Source of the DNA: Gloeobacterales cyanobacterium ES-bin-313
Lineage (GTDB): Bacteria; Cyanobacteriota; Cyanobacteriia; Gloeobacterales; Gloeobacteraceae
Assembly (NCBI GenBank): GCA_014379585.1
Contig: JACMLN010000015.1
Coordinates: 1 to 49,286, forward strand
Reading direction: 5' to 3'
Length of the DNA stretch: 49,286 bases
Below the pieces are notes generated by a model. That model was not told the origin of the DNA. It made no database searches and saw only the letters and a program-made list of their open reading frames with translations. The position numbers and the translations under genes are program-made. Position 1 is the first letter of the stretch. The number at the start of each line of letters is the position of its first letter. Positions 9,102-17,335 of the stretch are shown piece by piece.

Positions 9102-9133
9102 ATCATAAACCCTATAGTAGGCTGTAGAGTCAA
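9102..9133 (-). promoter_or_regulatory. MerR-type promoter/operator of the efflux operon
   Basis: Reading the minus strand, a -35 box TTGACT (9128-9133) and a -10 box TATGAT (9102-9107) are separated by 20 bases (9108-9127). The spacer holds the imperfect dyad CTACAGCCTACTATAGGG. The consensus spacer is 17; 19-20 with a central dyad is the hallmark of MerR-activated promoters. It is about 30 bases upstream of the merR start and oriented into it. Confidence 0.85.
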
Positions 9134-9552
9134 GAGGCAATTCCCTGCGTGTCACCCTTACAGGGGTCGTCTCAGAAAACGGATTACAGAGTACGTTAAG
9201 CCTCGAAGAAGCTTCGTACATTCTGGCTAGAAAATTTGCCCTCAAGGCCGAAAAGCTAGCCATAATTTAGCTGCACGGAAGACAGCTAATAGGGAAGTCT
9301 AGGCTAGATAAGGCTTTGGGGCGATTGCGCTTCAGCATAACTAGCTGAAAGATATAGATTTTTAGAAAAATCAGTCGGACAATCTGACAAGAGGATGGGG
9401 AGTCTAGTCGGCGGTGTGCCTTGACTTGGTGAAAGCGTTTTGGAACTTACCTTGTGAGTAGTTCTAACCGCTGACTTTGACCATGACCATGAAGCAGGAA
9501 TGCCCCATACTCTGCAAAGGAATGGTTTGCTTCAAAGTTTTGACTTTAGGAT
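9134..9552. other. Gene-free stretch, possible IS end
   Basis: About 420 bases without a supported gene. At 9167-9186 the sequence GGTCGTCTCAGAAAACGG resembles terminal repeats of some IS5-type elements, and the short minus-strand frame after it looks like the nonsense peptide often read from such ends. No matching second end was found, so only a relic can be suggested. Confidence 0.3.
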
Positions 9553-9708
9553 TTAAACAGCACTCCGACCAGTAACTAAGTTGTAGACTAGCCCAATCAG
9601 AGCAAAGACCAAAAGAATATGAATTAGGCTGCCTCCAACGTGGATTGAGAATCCTAGTAGCCAAAGAAGAAAGGAAATAACAACACCAGTCCAAATTAAG
9701 TTAACCAT
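9553..9708 (-). CDS. Small two-helix membrane protein, lmo0937 family
   Basis: A 51-residue protein from ATG 9708 to TAA 9553. It begins MVNLIWTGVVISFLLWLLGF and ends NLVTGRSAV, with the central GGSLIHILLVFALIGLVY. Two hydrophobic helices joined by a short Gly-rich turn are the signature of the lmo0937-type family of very small membrane proteins, which often lie beside general-stress genes in bacteria. Its neighbours on the right are a YflT-like stress protein and a BON protein, which fits. The molecular role of the family is unknown. A longer frame on the same strand (9464-9694) is a shadow. Confidence 0.75.
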   Translation of the reverse strand: MVNLIWTGVVISFLLWLLGFSIHVGGSLIHILLVFALIGLVYNLVTGRSAV

Positions 9709-10289
9709 GATTAAGAATCCGCCAGTTCAGTTACTCCTATTGTCGCCAATGTAGAAGAGACTGGCTGATTTTGTAAGATCGCGTAATGTTGAAGTTGGAT
9801 ATCCAGACTGCCATTTTTAAGATCGGAATAACCAGTGCAGTTTTGCCCAATAGTCGTCTAAGTAACTTCAGAATTTTAAAGTATTCGACATCTTTTCTGA
9901 TTGAGAGGAGAACTGCATATTGAAAACTAAAAAGAATCTGAATAACCTACTCCCTATTAAATAAAATTTCTGGCAAAGTTTTTGGCTAAAAATACTTTTA
10001 ACCAAAAGCACAATATCTAAACAGGGGTTCTAGCGCCCGTCAGCTGCCGAAACGATAATTAGCACGTTACTACGTTGCTAAACATGCAACACCCTTCTTA
10101 AGGCAGACCAATAAAAATCTTGTCTGGCATCTATTTAACATCAACTAACGCTTCTATTTGTGATCAATTATTACGAAATTATCCATTGCTAGTCGTCCTA
10201 ACGATGACTTTGTCTAGGTCGCAAGGATGATGTCTTTAATCTGTTGAATATTTATTGTTGTTCAGGAACATTGTTTTGGAGTAACAAAT
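9709..10289. other. Gene-free stretch between divergent stress genes
   Basis: About 580 AT-rich bases between the small membrane protein (minus) and the YflT-like gene (plus). It must contain both promoters, but I could not fix either with confidence. No RNA gene, repeat or open frame of note was seen. Confidence 0.4.
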
Positions 10290-10844
10290 ATGGTAACCGA
10301 TCTAATGCATCGCGCTGTCGGTTCATTTGCGAATCGCACTGAGGCAGAAAACGCTCTGACTGTGCTTCGCGACTCTGGCTTCAGCATGGGCAAAGTTTCC
10401 ATAGCTGTCAAGAATGAAGAAACTGCACCCGACAAAATTGCTGGGGTTGAAGTCACCGACACAATTGGAAACCACGGCAAAGAAGGTGCAGCCACAGGGG
10501 CGACAACGGGTGCTGCTCTAGGTGGAGTGACTGGTTTACTTGTTGGACTTGGGGCACTCGCCATTCCAGGTCTAGGGCCAGTGATGTTAGCGGGTGCTAT
10601 CGGCACAGCCGCCGCGACTGCCGCTGCTGGTGGTGCTATTGGGGCTGCCACAGGGGGTCTCGTTGGAACCCTTGTCGGTCTTGGAATTCCTGAAGGTCAA
10701 GCGCAACGCTACAGCGAAGTAGTCCGCGAAGGCGGTTACTTGGTTATGGTCGATGGCTCTGAGCAGGAAATTCAAAAAGCCCAAGCCATTCTCAATACCA
10801 CTGGTATTCGGGATTGGGGCGTTTTCCAAAATCCAACCCTCTAA
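10290..10844 (+). CDS. YflT-like general stress protein with glycine-zipper membrane segment
   Basis: 184 residues, ATG with GGAG 8 bases upstream. Residues 5-45 form a heat-induced stress protein YflT domain (RAVGSFANRTEAENALTVLR). Residues 65-130 are an almost pure Gly/Ala/Leu stretch (GLLVGLGALAIPGLGPVMLA) with several GxxxG/AxxxG steps, like glycine zippers that insert in membranes. The end (YSEVVREGGYLVMVDGSEQEIQKA) repeats the ferredoxin-like half. This arrangement is common in cyanobacterial and Deinococcus stress loci. The next gene starts 20 bases later, so the two should be co-transcribed. Exact function is unknown. Confidence 0.75.
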   Translation: MVTDLMHRAVGSFANRTEAENALTVLRDSGFSMGKVSIAVKNEETAPDKIAGVEVTDTIGNHGKEGAATGATTGAALGGVTGLLVGLGALAIPGLGPVMLAGAIGTAAATAAAGGAIGAATGGLVGTLVGLGIPEGQAQRYSEVVREGGYLVMVDGSEQEIQKAQAILNTTGIRDWGVFQNPTL

Positions 10845-10864
10845 CGAAATAATCGGAGATGACC

Positions 10865-11266
10865 ATGCGTAGCAAAACAGCCTTTCTGGTTCTATGTCTT
10901 TTAAGTGTTGCTGTCCTACCTGCCCATGCTGAGGGGGCAATGACTGGAAATAGCACACCCACCGAAAATCAAAAAGATGCCACGAGCGACATGCGTCGCA
11001 AGCAACTTGAAAGCGACATGCGTGCCCGGATGCAGCGCGCCAAAGTCACCAAGAAAATGACCAATGGCGACGTAGAAAGTCTGGTTCGTGACCAGCTTGA
11101 ATACAACATGCCGAAGCGTTCCTTGAATGTCAAAGCCAATAACGGCACTGTCATTCTCGAAGGGAAAGTGGCAAGCAAAGCAGAAGCGAATCAAGCAATC
11201 CAAATTACAAAGAGCGTTCCTGGTGTCAAGCGTGTCACCTCAAAGCTCGTCATGGAAAACATGTAA
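10865..11266 (+). CDS. Secreted BON-domain protein
   Basis: 133 residues. GGAG at 10855-10858 favours the ATG at 10865 over the one at 10859. A signal peptide (TAFLVLCLLSVAVLPAHAEG) is followed by a charged linker and then one BON domain of about 65 residues (LEYNMPKRSLNVKANNGTVILEG, then AIQITKSVPGVKRVTSKL). BON domains bind phospholipids or peptidoglycan and give envelope stability under osmotic stress (OsmY type). It probably sits in the periplasm and is the second gene of the unit with the YflT-like gene. Confidence 0.85.
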   Translation: MRSKTAFLVLCLLSVAVLPAHAEGAMTGNSTPTENQKDATSDMRRKQLESDMRARMQRAKVTKKMTNGDVESLVRDQLEYNMPKRSLNVKANNGTVILEGKVASKAEANQAIQITKSVPGVKRVTSKLVMENM

Positions 11267-11773
11267 TGTCTGGCGCGGCAAAAGACTCTTTTCAGAACTT
11301 TTGCCGCATGCTTGCACTCAGAATGCAACACCCGAGTAGTGCTGTTTGGCTGCACCAGTCTTGCAGTTACAGCATCCTCGAAAGCTACCAAGTGGCTGAG
11401 CCATCAGGTCTTATTCGCCGAAATCTATAGGTCTAATCTACCTAGATAGACTCGATTGATAGACCATGATCTATCAGCCACAGGTATTTCTTGAACGCTA
11501 AACAAATCAAATCGTATATGATTATGAGTCAATTTCTAATTTTGCCATTCCTTGTTTTACCCAAGGAAGTAGATATAAGAGCTGGAGTTCTACCTAAGGG
11601 ATAGTGAACATAGAGAAAGATGATTGTAACGTGAGCAGGTACGGCAATCACTAACAAATAAGTAGCAAAAGACACCGTCAAATTGTTGAATTATTTAATA
11701 TTTGACACTCCATGTGTCGGAACTCCTTCAACCCTACAATCCTATTTCCCGCATATCAAACGGAGCGCACCCA
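11267..11773. other. Gene-free stretch with a hairpin after the BON gene
   Basis: About 500 bases. A perfect 10-bp stem, GCGGCAAAAG (11275-11284) with CTTTTGCCGC (11298-11307), lies right after the BON stop but has no T-run behind it, so it may be a processing or stability hairpin. The rest is AT-rich and should hold the promoter of the next gene. Confidence 0.5.
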
Positions 11774-12526
11774 ATGACTATATCAGTTGAAAAAAGCCAC
11801 ACTATCCGAGATGGGGAGCCATCGCCGATGCCGCGAAACATTAGCGATGGTGAGCGCATTGCCTCAATTATCGGCGGCACAATGCTTACTTTGTTAGGGC
11901 TGTCACGTAAGGGTGATGCGGGTGCAGTCATAGCGCTGATTGGAGGTGGCTTGGCCTTCCGGGGTATTAGCGGATTCAGTCCAGTCTATAAAGCACTCGG
12001 AATGAGTACCGCTGACTCAGATAGCTCTGACGTTGCAGAGACTCAATCCCGTATGGTTGGGGTTAAACGCAGCGTCACTATCAACCGTAGCCCCCAGGAA
12101 CTTTATGCCTTTTGGCGCAACTTCGAAAACTTGCCTGGATTCATGAAGCACCTCCACTCTGTGAAAGTCTTCGATGAAAAGCATTCCCACTGGGTAGCAA
12201 GCGCCCCAATGAATAATACTGTCGAGTGGAACGCTGAGATCACGGATGAGCAGGAAGATAAGCATATTGCTTGGCGCTCAACGGGGGATACCAGTGTTCC
12301 AAACACTGGTTCGGTGCAATTTACTCCTGCTCCAGAAGGCCGGGGCACACAAGTCCTGGTACAGATTCGCTACGAACCCCAGGCTGGTTTACTTGGCAAG
12401 GCATATTTAAGCCTTTTCGGTGAGGAGCCTTCCCAGCAAATTGCTGAGGACTTACGCCGCTTCAAAGCATTGATGGAGACAGGAGAAATTGCCACCACGA
12501 CAGGGCAGCCCAAGGGTCGCACCTGA
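11774..12526 (+). CDS. SRPBCC-domain protein with N-terminal DUF2892-like membrane segment
   Basis: 250 residues from ATG 11774, which has GGAG at proper spacing; an upstream in-frame ATG (11702) is less likely. Residues 20-75 resemble the DUF2892 membrane domain ([18 protein letters not shown], then [17 protein letters not shown]). Residues 95-235 form an SRPBCC/polyketide-cyclase fold ([34 protein letters not shown]). Such proteins are widespread in bacterial stress islands. A paralogous SRPBCC domain occurs at 28642-29685. The alcohol dehydrogenase follows after 37 bases, so they form a likely pair. Ligand and reaction are unknown. Confidence 0.78.
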   Translation: MTISVEKSHTIRDGEPSPMPRNISDGERIASIIGGTMLTLLGLSRKGDAGAVIALIGGGLAFRGISGFSPVYKALGMSTADSDSSDVAETQSRMVGVKRSVTINRSPQELYAFWRNFENLPGFMKHLHSVKVFDEKHSHWVASAPMNNTVEWNAEITDEQEDKHIAWRSTGDTSVPNTGSVQFTPAPEGRGTQVLVQIRYEPQAGLLGKAYLSLFGEEPSQQIAEDLRRFKALMETGEIATTTGQPKGRT

Positions 12527-12563
12527 CCTCATTGATTTTACTAACACAAAGGAACCCAAAGAC

Positions 12564-13736
12564 ATGAGAGCTGTCTGCTGGAATGGTAGTACGGATGTGC
12601 GCGTTGAAAGCGTCCCTGATCCGAAGATCCTTAATCCCCGCGATGCCATTGTGAAGATCACTTCCACAGCTATTTGTGGCTCAGATATACATCTCTACGA
12701 CGGCTTCATTCCGACCATGGAGAAGGGCGATATTCTGGGTCACGAGTTTATGGGCGAAGTTGTCGAAGTAGGCCGCGAAGTACATAATCTCAAGGCGGGT
12801 GACCGCGTTGTCGTGCCATTTACAATTGCCTGCGGTAGCTGCTTTTTCTGCAATCGCAAGTCTTGGTCACTTTGTGATAACTCAAACCCGAACGCCCCAA
12901 TCCCCGAAGCGCTCTACGGTTCGACCACTGGGTCTGGGCTATTTGGCTATAGCCATATGTTCGGTGGATACGCTGGAGGGCAGGCTGAGTATGCCCGCGT
13001 GCCCTTCGCAGATGTTGGCCCGATCAAAGTTCCTGAGGGTTTAGAGGATGAGAAAGTCCTTTTCCTCTCAGATATTTTGCCTACTGGCTATATGGCAGCG
13101 GAGAACTGCAACATCCAGCCAGGCGATACCGTAGCTGTCTGGGGATGTGGCCCAGTGGGTCAGTTTGCCATCAAGAGCGCATTTATGCTCGGAGCAGAGC
13201 GGGTGATCGCCATTGACCGTTTCCCCTATCGTCTCCAGATGGCGAAGGAATATGGCAAAGCGGAAGTGCTGAACTACGCAGAAGTGGAAATCGGTGAAGC
13301 ACTGCGGGAGATGACAGGTGGTATGGGACCAGATGCTTGTATCGATGCAGTCGGCATGGAGGCCCATGGCTACGGACTCGACTCTGTGTATGACTATGCA
13401 AAACAGTTCGTTCGGCTTGAGACAGACCGTCCCACGGCACTGCGTCAAGCGATCGTTGCCTGTCGAAAGGGTGGTACCGTCTCGATTCCTGGTGTTTACG
13501 GTGGCTTCATCGATAAGTTCCCCATCGGAGCAGCGTTCTCGAAGGGTCTGACCTTAAAGATGGGTCAAACCAATGTACACACCTACCTACAGCCGCTCCT
13601 AGAGCGCATTGAACGTGGCGAGATCGACCCATCGGGAATAATCACCCATCGGATGTCCCTGAACGATGCTCCGCGTGGATACGAAGTCTTCAAGCAAAAG
13701 CAAGAAGATTGTATGAAGGTTGTCCTTAAGCCCTAG
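12564..13736 (+). CDS. Zinc-dependent alcohol dehydrogenase, formaldehyde-dehydrogenase-like
   Basis: 390 residues; ATG 12564 with AAAGGA upstream. It is a medium-chain dehydrogenase. The catalytic zinc ligands are in [10 protein letters not shown] and [12 protein letters not shown]. The structural zinc loop is complete ([15 protein letters not shown], four Cys). The Rossmann fold has [14 protein letters not shown]. The insertion around residues 110-140 and overall length fit the glutathione-independent formaldehyde dehydrogenase-like group, which uses tightly bound NAD. It should oxidise small alcohols or aldehydes with NAD in the cytoplasm. It follows the SRPBCC gene and is closed by a strong terminator at 13766-13796. 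Confidence 0.88.
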   Translation: MRAVCWNGSTDVRVESVPDPKILNPRDAIVKITSTAICGSDIHLYDGFIPTMEKGDILGHEFMGEVVEVGREVHNLKAGDRVVVPFTIACGSCFFCNRKSWSLCDNSNPNAPIPEALYGSTTGSGLFGYSHMFGGYAGGQAEYARVPFADVGPIKVPEGLEDEKVLFLSDILPTGYMAAENCNIQPGDTVAVWGCGPVGQFAIKSAFMLGAERVIAIDRFPYRLQMAKEYGKAEVLNYAEVEIGEALREMTGGMGPDACIDAVGMEAHGYGLDSVYDYAKQFVRLETDRPTALRQAIVACRKGGTVSIPGVYGGFIDKFPIGAAFSKGLTLKMGQTNVHTYLQPLLERIERGEIDPSGIITHRMSLNDAPRGYEVFKQKQEDCMKVVLKP

Positions 13737-13765
13737 AGACTTTCCATGCAACCTCAAGAGACTGA

Positions 13766-13796
13766 GAGGGGGAAGTATTTACTTCCCCCTCTTTTT
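13766..13796 (+). terminator. Intrinsic terminator after the alcohol dehydrogenase
   Basis: Perfect 11-bp stem: GAGGGGGAAGT at 13766-13776 pairs with ACTTCCCCCTC at 13781-13791, with the 4-base loop ATTT, followed by TTTTT. It separates two convergent genes. Confidence 0.92.
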
Positions 13797-14811
13797 ATGG
13801 ATCATTTCTTTTCGCTGAATATTTGACTACCAAAAGAGCAACAGCACCGAAGGCAGCAGCAGTGAGCAATGTAGAGGCGGCGGGTACTCGGTCGAGCCAT
13901 TCGAAGAAACTTGGAACAACAAGATTACTCTGATCTCCGCTCACGCGCTCGTCGGGTACAGTACTAAATAGGTTATCAGGCGTATCTACTGGGCGCGGTA
14001 CGTCGGTGCGTTGACCCTTAAAGCCGATGGCGAGTAGCAAAGCGTCCATAGCAGCAGGCGACAGGCGTTGTAGAAATTCGAGTACGCGCCCAACGTCCCC
14101 AACGATCATGTCGCGTACAGGATGTTCGGCGGCATAAAGAATCGCATCAGCCACAATCCGAGGGTGATAGAAAGGTGGGACTGCGGTAGGTTGTACCCCA
14201 AGTCGTGAACGCACCTTTGTATAAAAGGGCGTATTGATCACTCCTGGCATGATGTTGGTGATACTTACTGGCACCTTTTCGTGGGCAAGTTCTACCCGCA
14301 GAGCGTCAAGAAACCCTTCGACACCGTGTTTAGAGGCAGAGTATGAACTTTGGAGTGGGAGTGAGCGACGGGCTTCTACGGAGGTGACATGCACCAAAGC
14401 TCCGCGTCCCTCACGCTTCAAATGAGGTAGTGCAACCATCGCACCGTAGACTTGACCCAGTAGGTTGACTTCGATCACGCGTTTGAACTCTTCAGGTGTG
14501 GTCTGCTCAAACGGCCCGATGACCGCCGTCCCTGCAACATGCGCCCAAGTATCAATGCGACCAAAGTGTTGGATTGCCAAGTCTGCTACGCCCTTCACCT
14601 GTTCAAAGTCAGCAGCATCGGACACACAGTAGATCGCTTCACCCCCAAACTGCTGGATTTCTGTTATGAGCGAGGAGAGGGCTGATTCGGTGCGAGCTGC
14701 AGCTACAACCTTTGCGCCCCTGCGAGCGAAACGAAGAGCAGTCTCACGACCGATGCCGGACGATGCCCCAAATACTACGACTACTTGTTCTTCGACAGTT
14801 TTCAAGCGCAT
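13795..14811 (-). CDS. Short-chain dehydrogenase/reductase with C-terminal membrane anchor
   Basis: 338 residues from ATG 14811, with AGGG upstream. Residues 8-200 are a classical SDR: cofactor motif GASSGIG near 15-21, then the Ser-Tyr-Lys set in HVTSVEARRSL and SSYSASKHGVEG. The C-terminal 130 residues go beyond the 250 usual for the family and end in a single transmembrane helix (AASTLLTAAAFGAVALLVVKYSAK). This longer form is found in stress islands of many bacteria. Substrate is unknown. It converges on the alcohol dehydrogenase and shares its terminator. Confidence 0.82.
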   Translation of the reverse strand: MRLKTVEEQVVVVFGASSGIGRETALRFARRGAKVVAAARTESALSSLITEIQQFGGEAIYCVSDAADFEQVKGVADLAIQHFGRIDTWAHVAGTAVIGPFEQTTPEEFKRVIEVNLLGQVYGAMVALPHLKREGRGALVHVTSVEARRSLPLQSSYSASKHGVEGFLDALRVELAHEKVPVSITNIMPGVINTPFYTKVRSRLGVQPTAVPPFYHPRIVADAILYAAEHPVRDMIVGDVGRVLEFLQRLSPAAMDALLLAIGFKGQRTDVPRPVDTPDNLFSTVPDERVSGDQSNLVVPSFFEWLDRVPAASTLLTAAAFGAVALLVVKYSAKRNDP

Positions 14812-15003
14812 GGTACGCCCTGTATACACTGACTCTACGCTAGTGGCGAACAACTATGACGCCCTCAGCCCTGTGGTTAAATTTTGAGCGATATTCAATA
14901 GCGCGTCTCTCCTTTTATTTGTGAGTATTTTTCTAACTTGAGATAGAAGTTTTAAAACGAATTGGGCACTAAGTTAGAGTCAGAAATCGCTGAGAGATTA
15001 CCC

Positions 15004-15549
15004 ATGACCAACACAATCAACATTCAAGAACACACAGGAGAGATCGTCGATCAAATTCTCGAAGGGGAATTGCCCGAAAATATTCGCAGTGAAGGGGTTC
15101 AAAGTGCAACCGAGGCATTTGATAGCCTTGAAACTGATGTCAAACTTGCTGTTTTGTATTATCTTTACGAAGCAATGGGAGAATCGGTGACCCCTGCCGC
15201 TCCAGGGGCGGCTGGCGTTGAACTTTCACAAAGCTTTTTTGATGAATTTAATGCTCTCCCTTTTGGAGACGCGCAACTCGATGCGATGCGTTCCTTATTG
15301 CGCGGCGATGATAACAGCCTTTGCCGTCACTATGGCATTCTCGGTGAGAATAATAAGTTAGTGATTTGGTATTTTCTTGCCGAGCGTATGGGCAAAGATG
15401 TGGTTGGCATACCCCAGGATTATGCCCTGAGCGAAGCTGGAAACTCTAGCCTAGAATCTGTAAAGCAACTCGACTTCGAACAGCAAATTACATTTTTGCG
15501 GGATGTTGCATCCGCCATGGGTAAAGAAACCCTTCAACGAGCTACCTAA
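15004..15549 (+). CDS. Helical carotenoid protein (OCP N-terminal domain homologue)
   Basis: 181 residues, all-helical. It matches the N-terminal half of the orange carotenoid protein, not the whole protein. Family landmarks are present: VTPAAPGAAG, NNKLVIWYFLAERM (equivalent of the carotenoid-contacting Trp110), the Tyr in YYLYEAMG (equivalent of Tyr44), and LDFEQQITFLR (equivalent of Arg155). HCPs bind a ketocarotenoid such as canthaxanthin or echinenone and quench singlet oxygen or, in some clades, phycobilisomes. The start at 15004 has GAGAG upstream. A CTDH gene follows after 53 bases, giving a split OCP. The ketolase that could make the pigment is at 31714. Confidence 0.9.
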   Translation: MTNTINIQEHTGEIVDQILEGELPENIRSEGVQSATEAFDSLETDVKLAVLYYLYEAMGESVTPAAPGAAGVELSQSFFDEFNALPFGDAQLDAMRSLLRGDDNSLCRHYGILGENNKLVIWYFLAERMGKDVVGIPQDYALSEAGNSSLESVKQLDFEQQITFLRDVASAMGKETLQRAT

Positions 15550-15560
15550 GCGTTTTCTAC

Positions 15561-15590
15561 AAAGCTGGGAGTATCTATCCCAGCTTTCTT
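15561..15590 (+). terminator. Hairpin between HCP and CTDH genes (terminator or attenuator)
   Basis: Perfect 10-bp stem AAAGCTGGGA (15561-15570) with TCCCAGCTTT (15578-15587), 7-base loop, followed by TTTCTT. It lies between the two halves of the split OCP system, only 16 bases before the CTDH start, so read-through would set the ratio of the two proteins. Confidence 0.75.
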
Positions 15591-15602
15591 CATGGAGTCG
15601 TC

Positions 15603-15986
15603 ATGCAAACGCCACTAAAGCTTGAACTTCCAAAAATAGTAGAAAGCTACTTTGAAGCCTTGAACGCTCAGAGATTTCAGCAAGCTGCTGACTTATTTAT
15701 TGAGTCCGGTGCTCTTGTTTCCCCGTTGGGAAAACAAATTCGAGGCCGCACTGAGATTGCCAGGTATTTGAGTGAGCAGTGTAACGGGATGACAAGCTAC
15801 CCTGAAGTTGTCCAACCCTCAGTCAAGGAAGCAGTAGTCATCAGTGGCCAAGTTCACTGTCTCGCCTTCAAAGTCAATATTCAATGGTCGTTCTATTTCC
15901 GTCATGAGGCTCTCGCTGTTGTCAAAGTTCAATTGCTGACAAAGCTAAGTCAACTGAGCCATCTGCAAAATAGCAACTATGCTTAG
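15603..15986 (+). CDS. CTDH: OCP C-terminal domain homologue (NTF2-like carotenoid carrier)
   Basis: 127 residues, ATG with GGAG 5 bases upstream. The fold is that of the OCP C-terminal domain. Motifs: IVESYFEALNAQRF (Tyr equivalent to OCP Tyr201), SGALVSPLGKQIRGRTEIARYL, and VNIQWSFYF (Trp equivalent to OCP Trp288). Both residues hydrogen-bond the keto group of the carotenoid. Known CTDHs dimerise around a carotenoid, can take it from membranes and pass it to HCP. Two Cys (in EQCNG and VHCLAF) could affect dimerisation. The hairpin upstream suggests its level is set apart from that of HCP. Confidence 0.88.
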   Translation: MQTPLKLELPKIVESYFEALNAQRFQQAADLFIESGALVSPLGKQIRGRTEIARYLSEQCNGMTSYPEVVQPSVKEAVVISGQVHCLAFKVNIQWSFYFRHEALAVVKVQLLTKLSQLSHLQNSNYA

Positions 15987-16071
15987 ATGTAATTCATTTG
16001 CAGAGAGAGCAAAAATGAGCTAAAGCGAAGTGTTCTATTGCATACCTACTTTTTGGTGATCAACGAAGGAG

Positions 16072-16180
16072 GTAAATAGATGTAATCTCTTAAAAGTTGC
16101 TTCAACAACCAGGCTTGCAGCAATCGGGCTAGGTGCCGCAGAAACCTTCCCACTACTTGCTCAAAGCAAATCTGCACCAG
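16072..16180 (+). pseudogene. Eroded Tat signal peptide upstream of the aldo/keto reductase
   Basis: Behind a very good Shine-Dalgarno (AAGGAGG at 16066-16072) a frame from about 16072 reads NRCNLLKVASTT, then LAAIGLGAAETFPLLAQS, and stops shortly before the reductase. This is a twin-arginine signal in which the RR pair has become RC (a CGT to TGT change would explain it), the start codon is gone, and the frame is shifted by one relative to the reductase. Confidence 0.6.
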
Positions 16181-16216
16181 ATTTTATCTACCCTAATTCA
16201 AACTAAAAGTGGTGAA

Positions 16217-17113
16217 ATGATCTATCGTACTTTAGGCAAGACTAAAGAGCGTGTCTCTGTTATTGGTTTGGGCGGTTTTCACATTGGCCAGCTGAAAACA
16301 GAACAAGAGAGCATCCAACTCATTCGGCGTGCAATAGATCGCGGCATTAACTTCATGGATAACTCTTGGGACTATCACAATGGTCGTAGCCACCGTTGGA
16401 TGGGTGCCGCCCTCAAGGACGGCTATCGGCAAAAGGTTTTCTTGATGACGAAGATCGATGGTCGTACAAAAGCAGCGGCGAAGCAGCAGATTGATGATTC
16501 TCTAAAGGATTTGCAAGTCGACCATATTGATCTTCTCCAGCACCACGAAATTCTGCGATTTGAAGACCCTGATCGCATCTTTGCTGCGGGTGGTGCGATG
16601 GAAGCTCTGCTCGAAGCCCAAAAAGCGGGCAAGATTCGCTATATCGGCTTTACTGGTCATAAGCACCCCCAAATCCATCTCAGCATGTTAGAAGCTGCTG
16701 AAAAGAACAATGTCCATTTCGATACCGTTCAAATGCCTCTGAATGTAATGGATGCCCACTTCAGAAGTTTCGAAAACCTCGTCTTACCGGAACTCGTCAA
16801 AAATCAAATCGGTGTGCTGGGAATGAAGTCGCTTGGTGAATCCTATATTCTCAGGAGCAATACTGTAAGCGCAATCGAATGCTTGCACTATGCGATGAAT
16901 TTGCCAACTTCTGTTGTGATTACAGGCATCGACAGCATGGAGATTTTAGACCAAGCATTTGAGGCAGTGCGCACATTTGAACCGATGAACCATGATCAAG
17001 TTTCAGCACTACTCGCTCGAACCCGAGCCGCTGCTGCTGAAGGCCACTATGAACGCTATAAGACAACACCAGAGAATGATAGTACTGCCGTGAACCCAGC
17101 CTTTCTGGGTTAG
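16217..17113 (+). CDS. Aldo/keto reductase
   Basis: 298 residues from the ATG at 16217 (GGTGA just upstream). TIM-barrel AKR features: VIGLGGFHIGQ at the start, the catalytic Asp and Tyr region NFMDNSWDYHNG, Lys in FLMTKIDG, and His in DLLQHHEI. It reduces carbonyls with NADPH. The DNA upstream encodes a decayed, out-of-frame Tat signal (16072-16180), so the ancestor was probably exported and the present product, if made, is cytosolic. The original strong ribosome-binding site now lies 140 bases too far upstream, so translation may be weak. Confidence 0.8.
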   Translation: MIYRTLGKTKERVSVIGLGGFHIGQLKTEQESIQLIRRAIDRGINFMDNSWDYHNGRSHRWMGAALKDGYRQKVFLMTKIDGRTKAAAKQQIDDSLKDLQVDHIDLLQHHEILRFEDPDRIFAAGGAMEALLEAQKAGKIRYIGFTGHKHPQIHLSMLEAAEKNNVHFDTVQMPLNVMDAHFRSFENLVLPELVKNQIGVLGMKSLGESYILRSNTVSAIECLHYAMNLPTSVVITGIDSMEILDQAFEAVRTFEPMNHDQVSALLARTRAAAAEGHYERYKTTPENDSTAVNPAFLG

Positions 17114-17335
17114 AAGCTAAGTTCTATCTCGCGACTGATGGTACAGAACAAGTACTGGTGCAAAGTAGGGCAATGTTTGCCTTAGTTTATATGATTCAAA
17201 GAGGTTTGGCTTTACTCTACTGCACCAAATCTCTAGGGATTCTGAATACCCATAAAGCAAGATTCCCTGAACTACTCGCATCTATCCCTCAATTTGTAGG
17301 CGGGAAATTTCCGAATAACACATCTAGGAAGTACT

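Noticed and set aside
9167-9186. IS5-type terminal repeat
   Set aside because: Only one possible end was found and no transposase lies nearby; kept only as a remark in the gap entry.
9464-9694. Minus-strand 76-residue frame
   Set aside because: It is a shadow of the 51-residue lmo0937-type protein at 9553-9708, which has a family pattern and an ATG.
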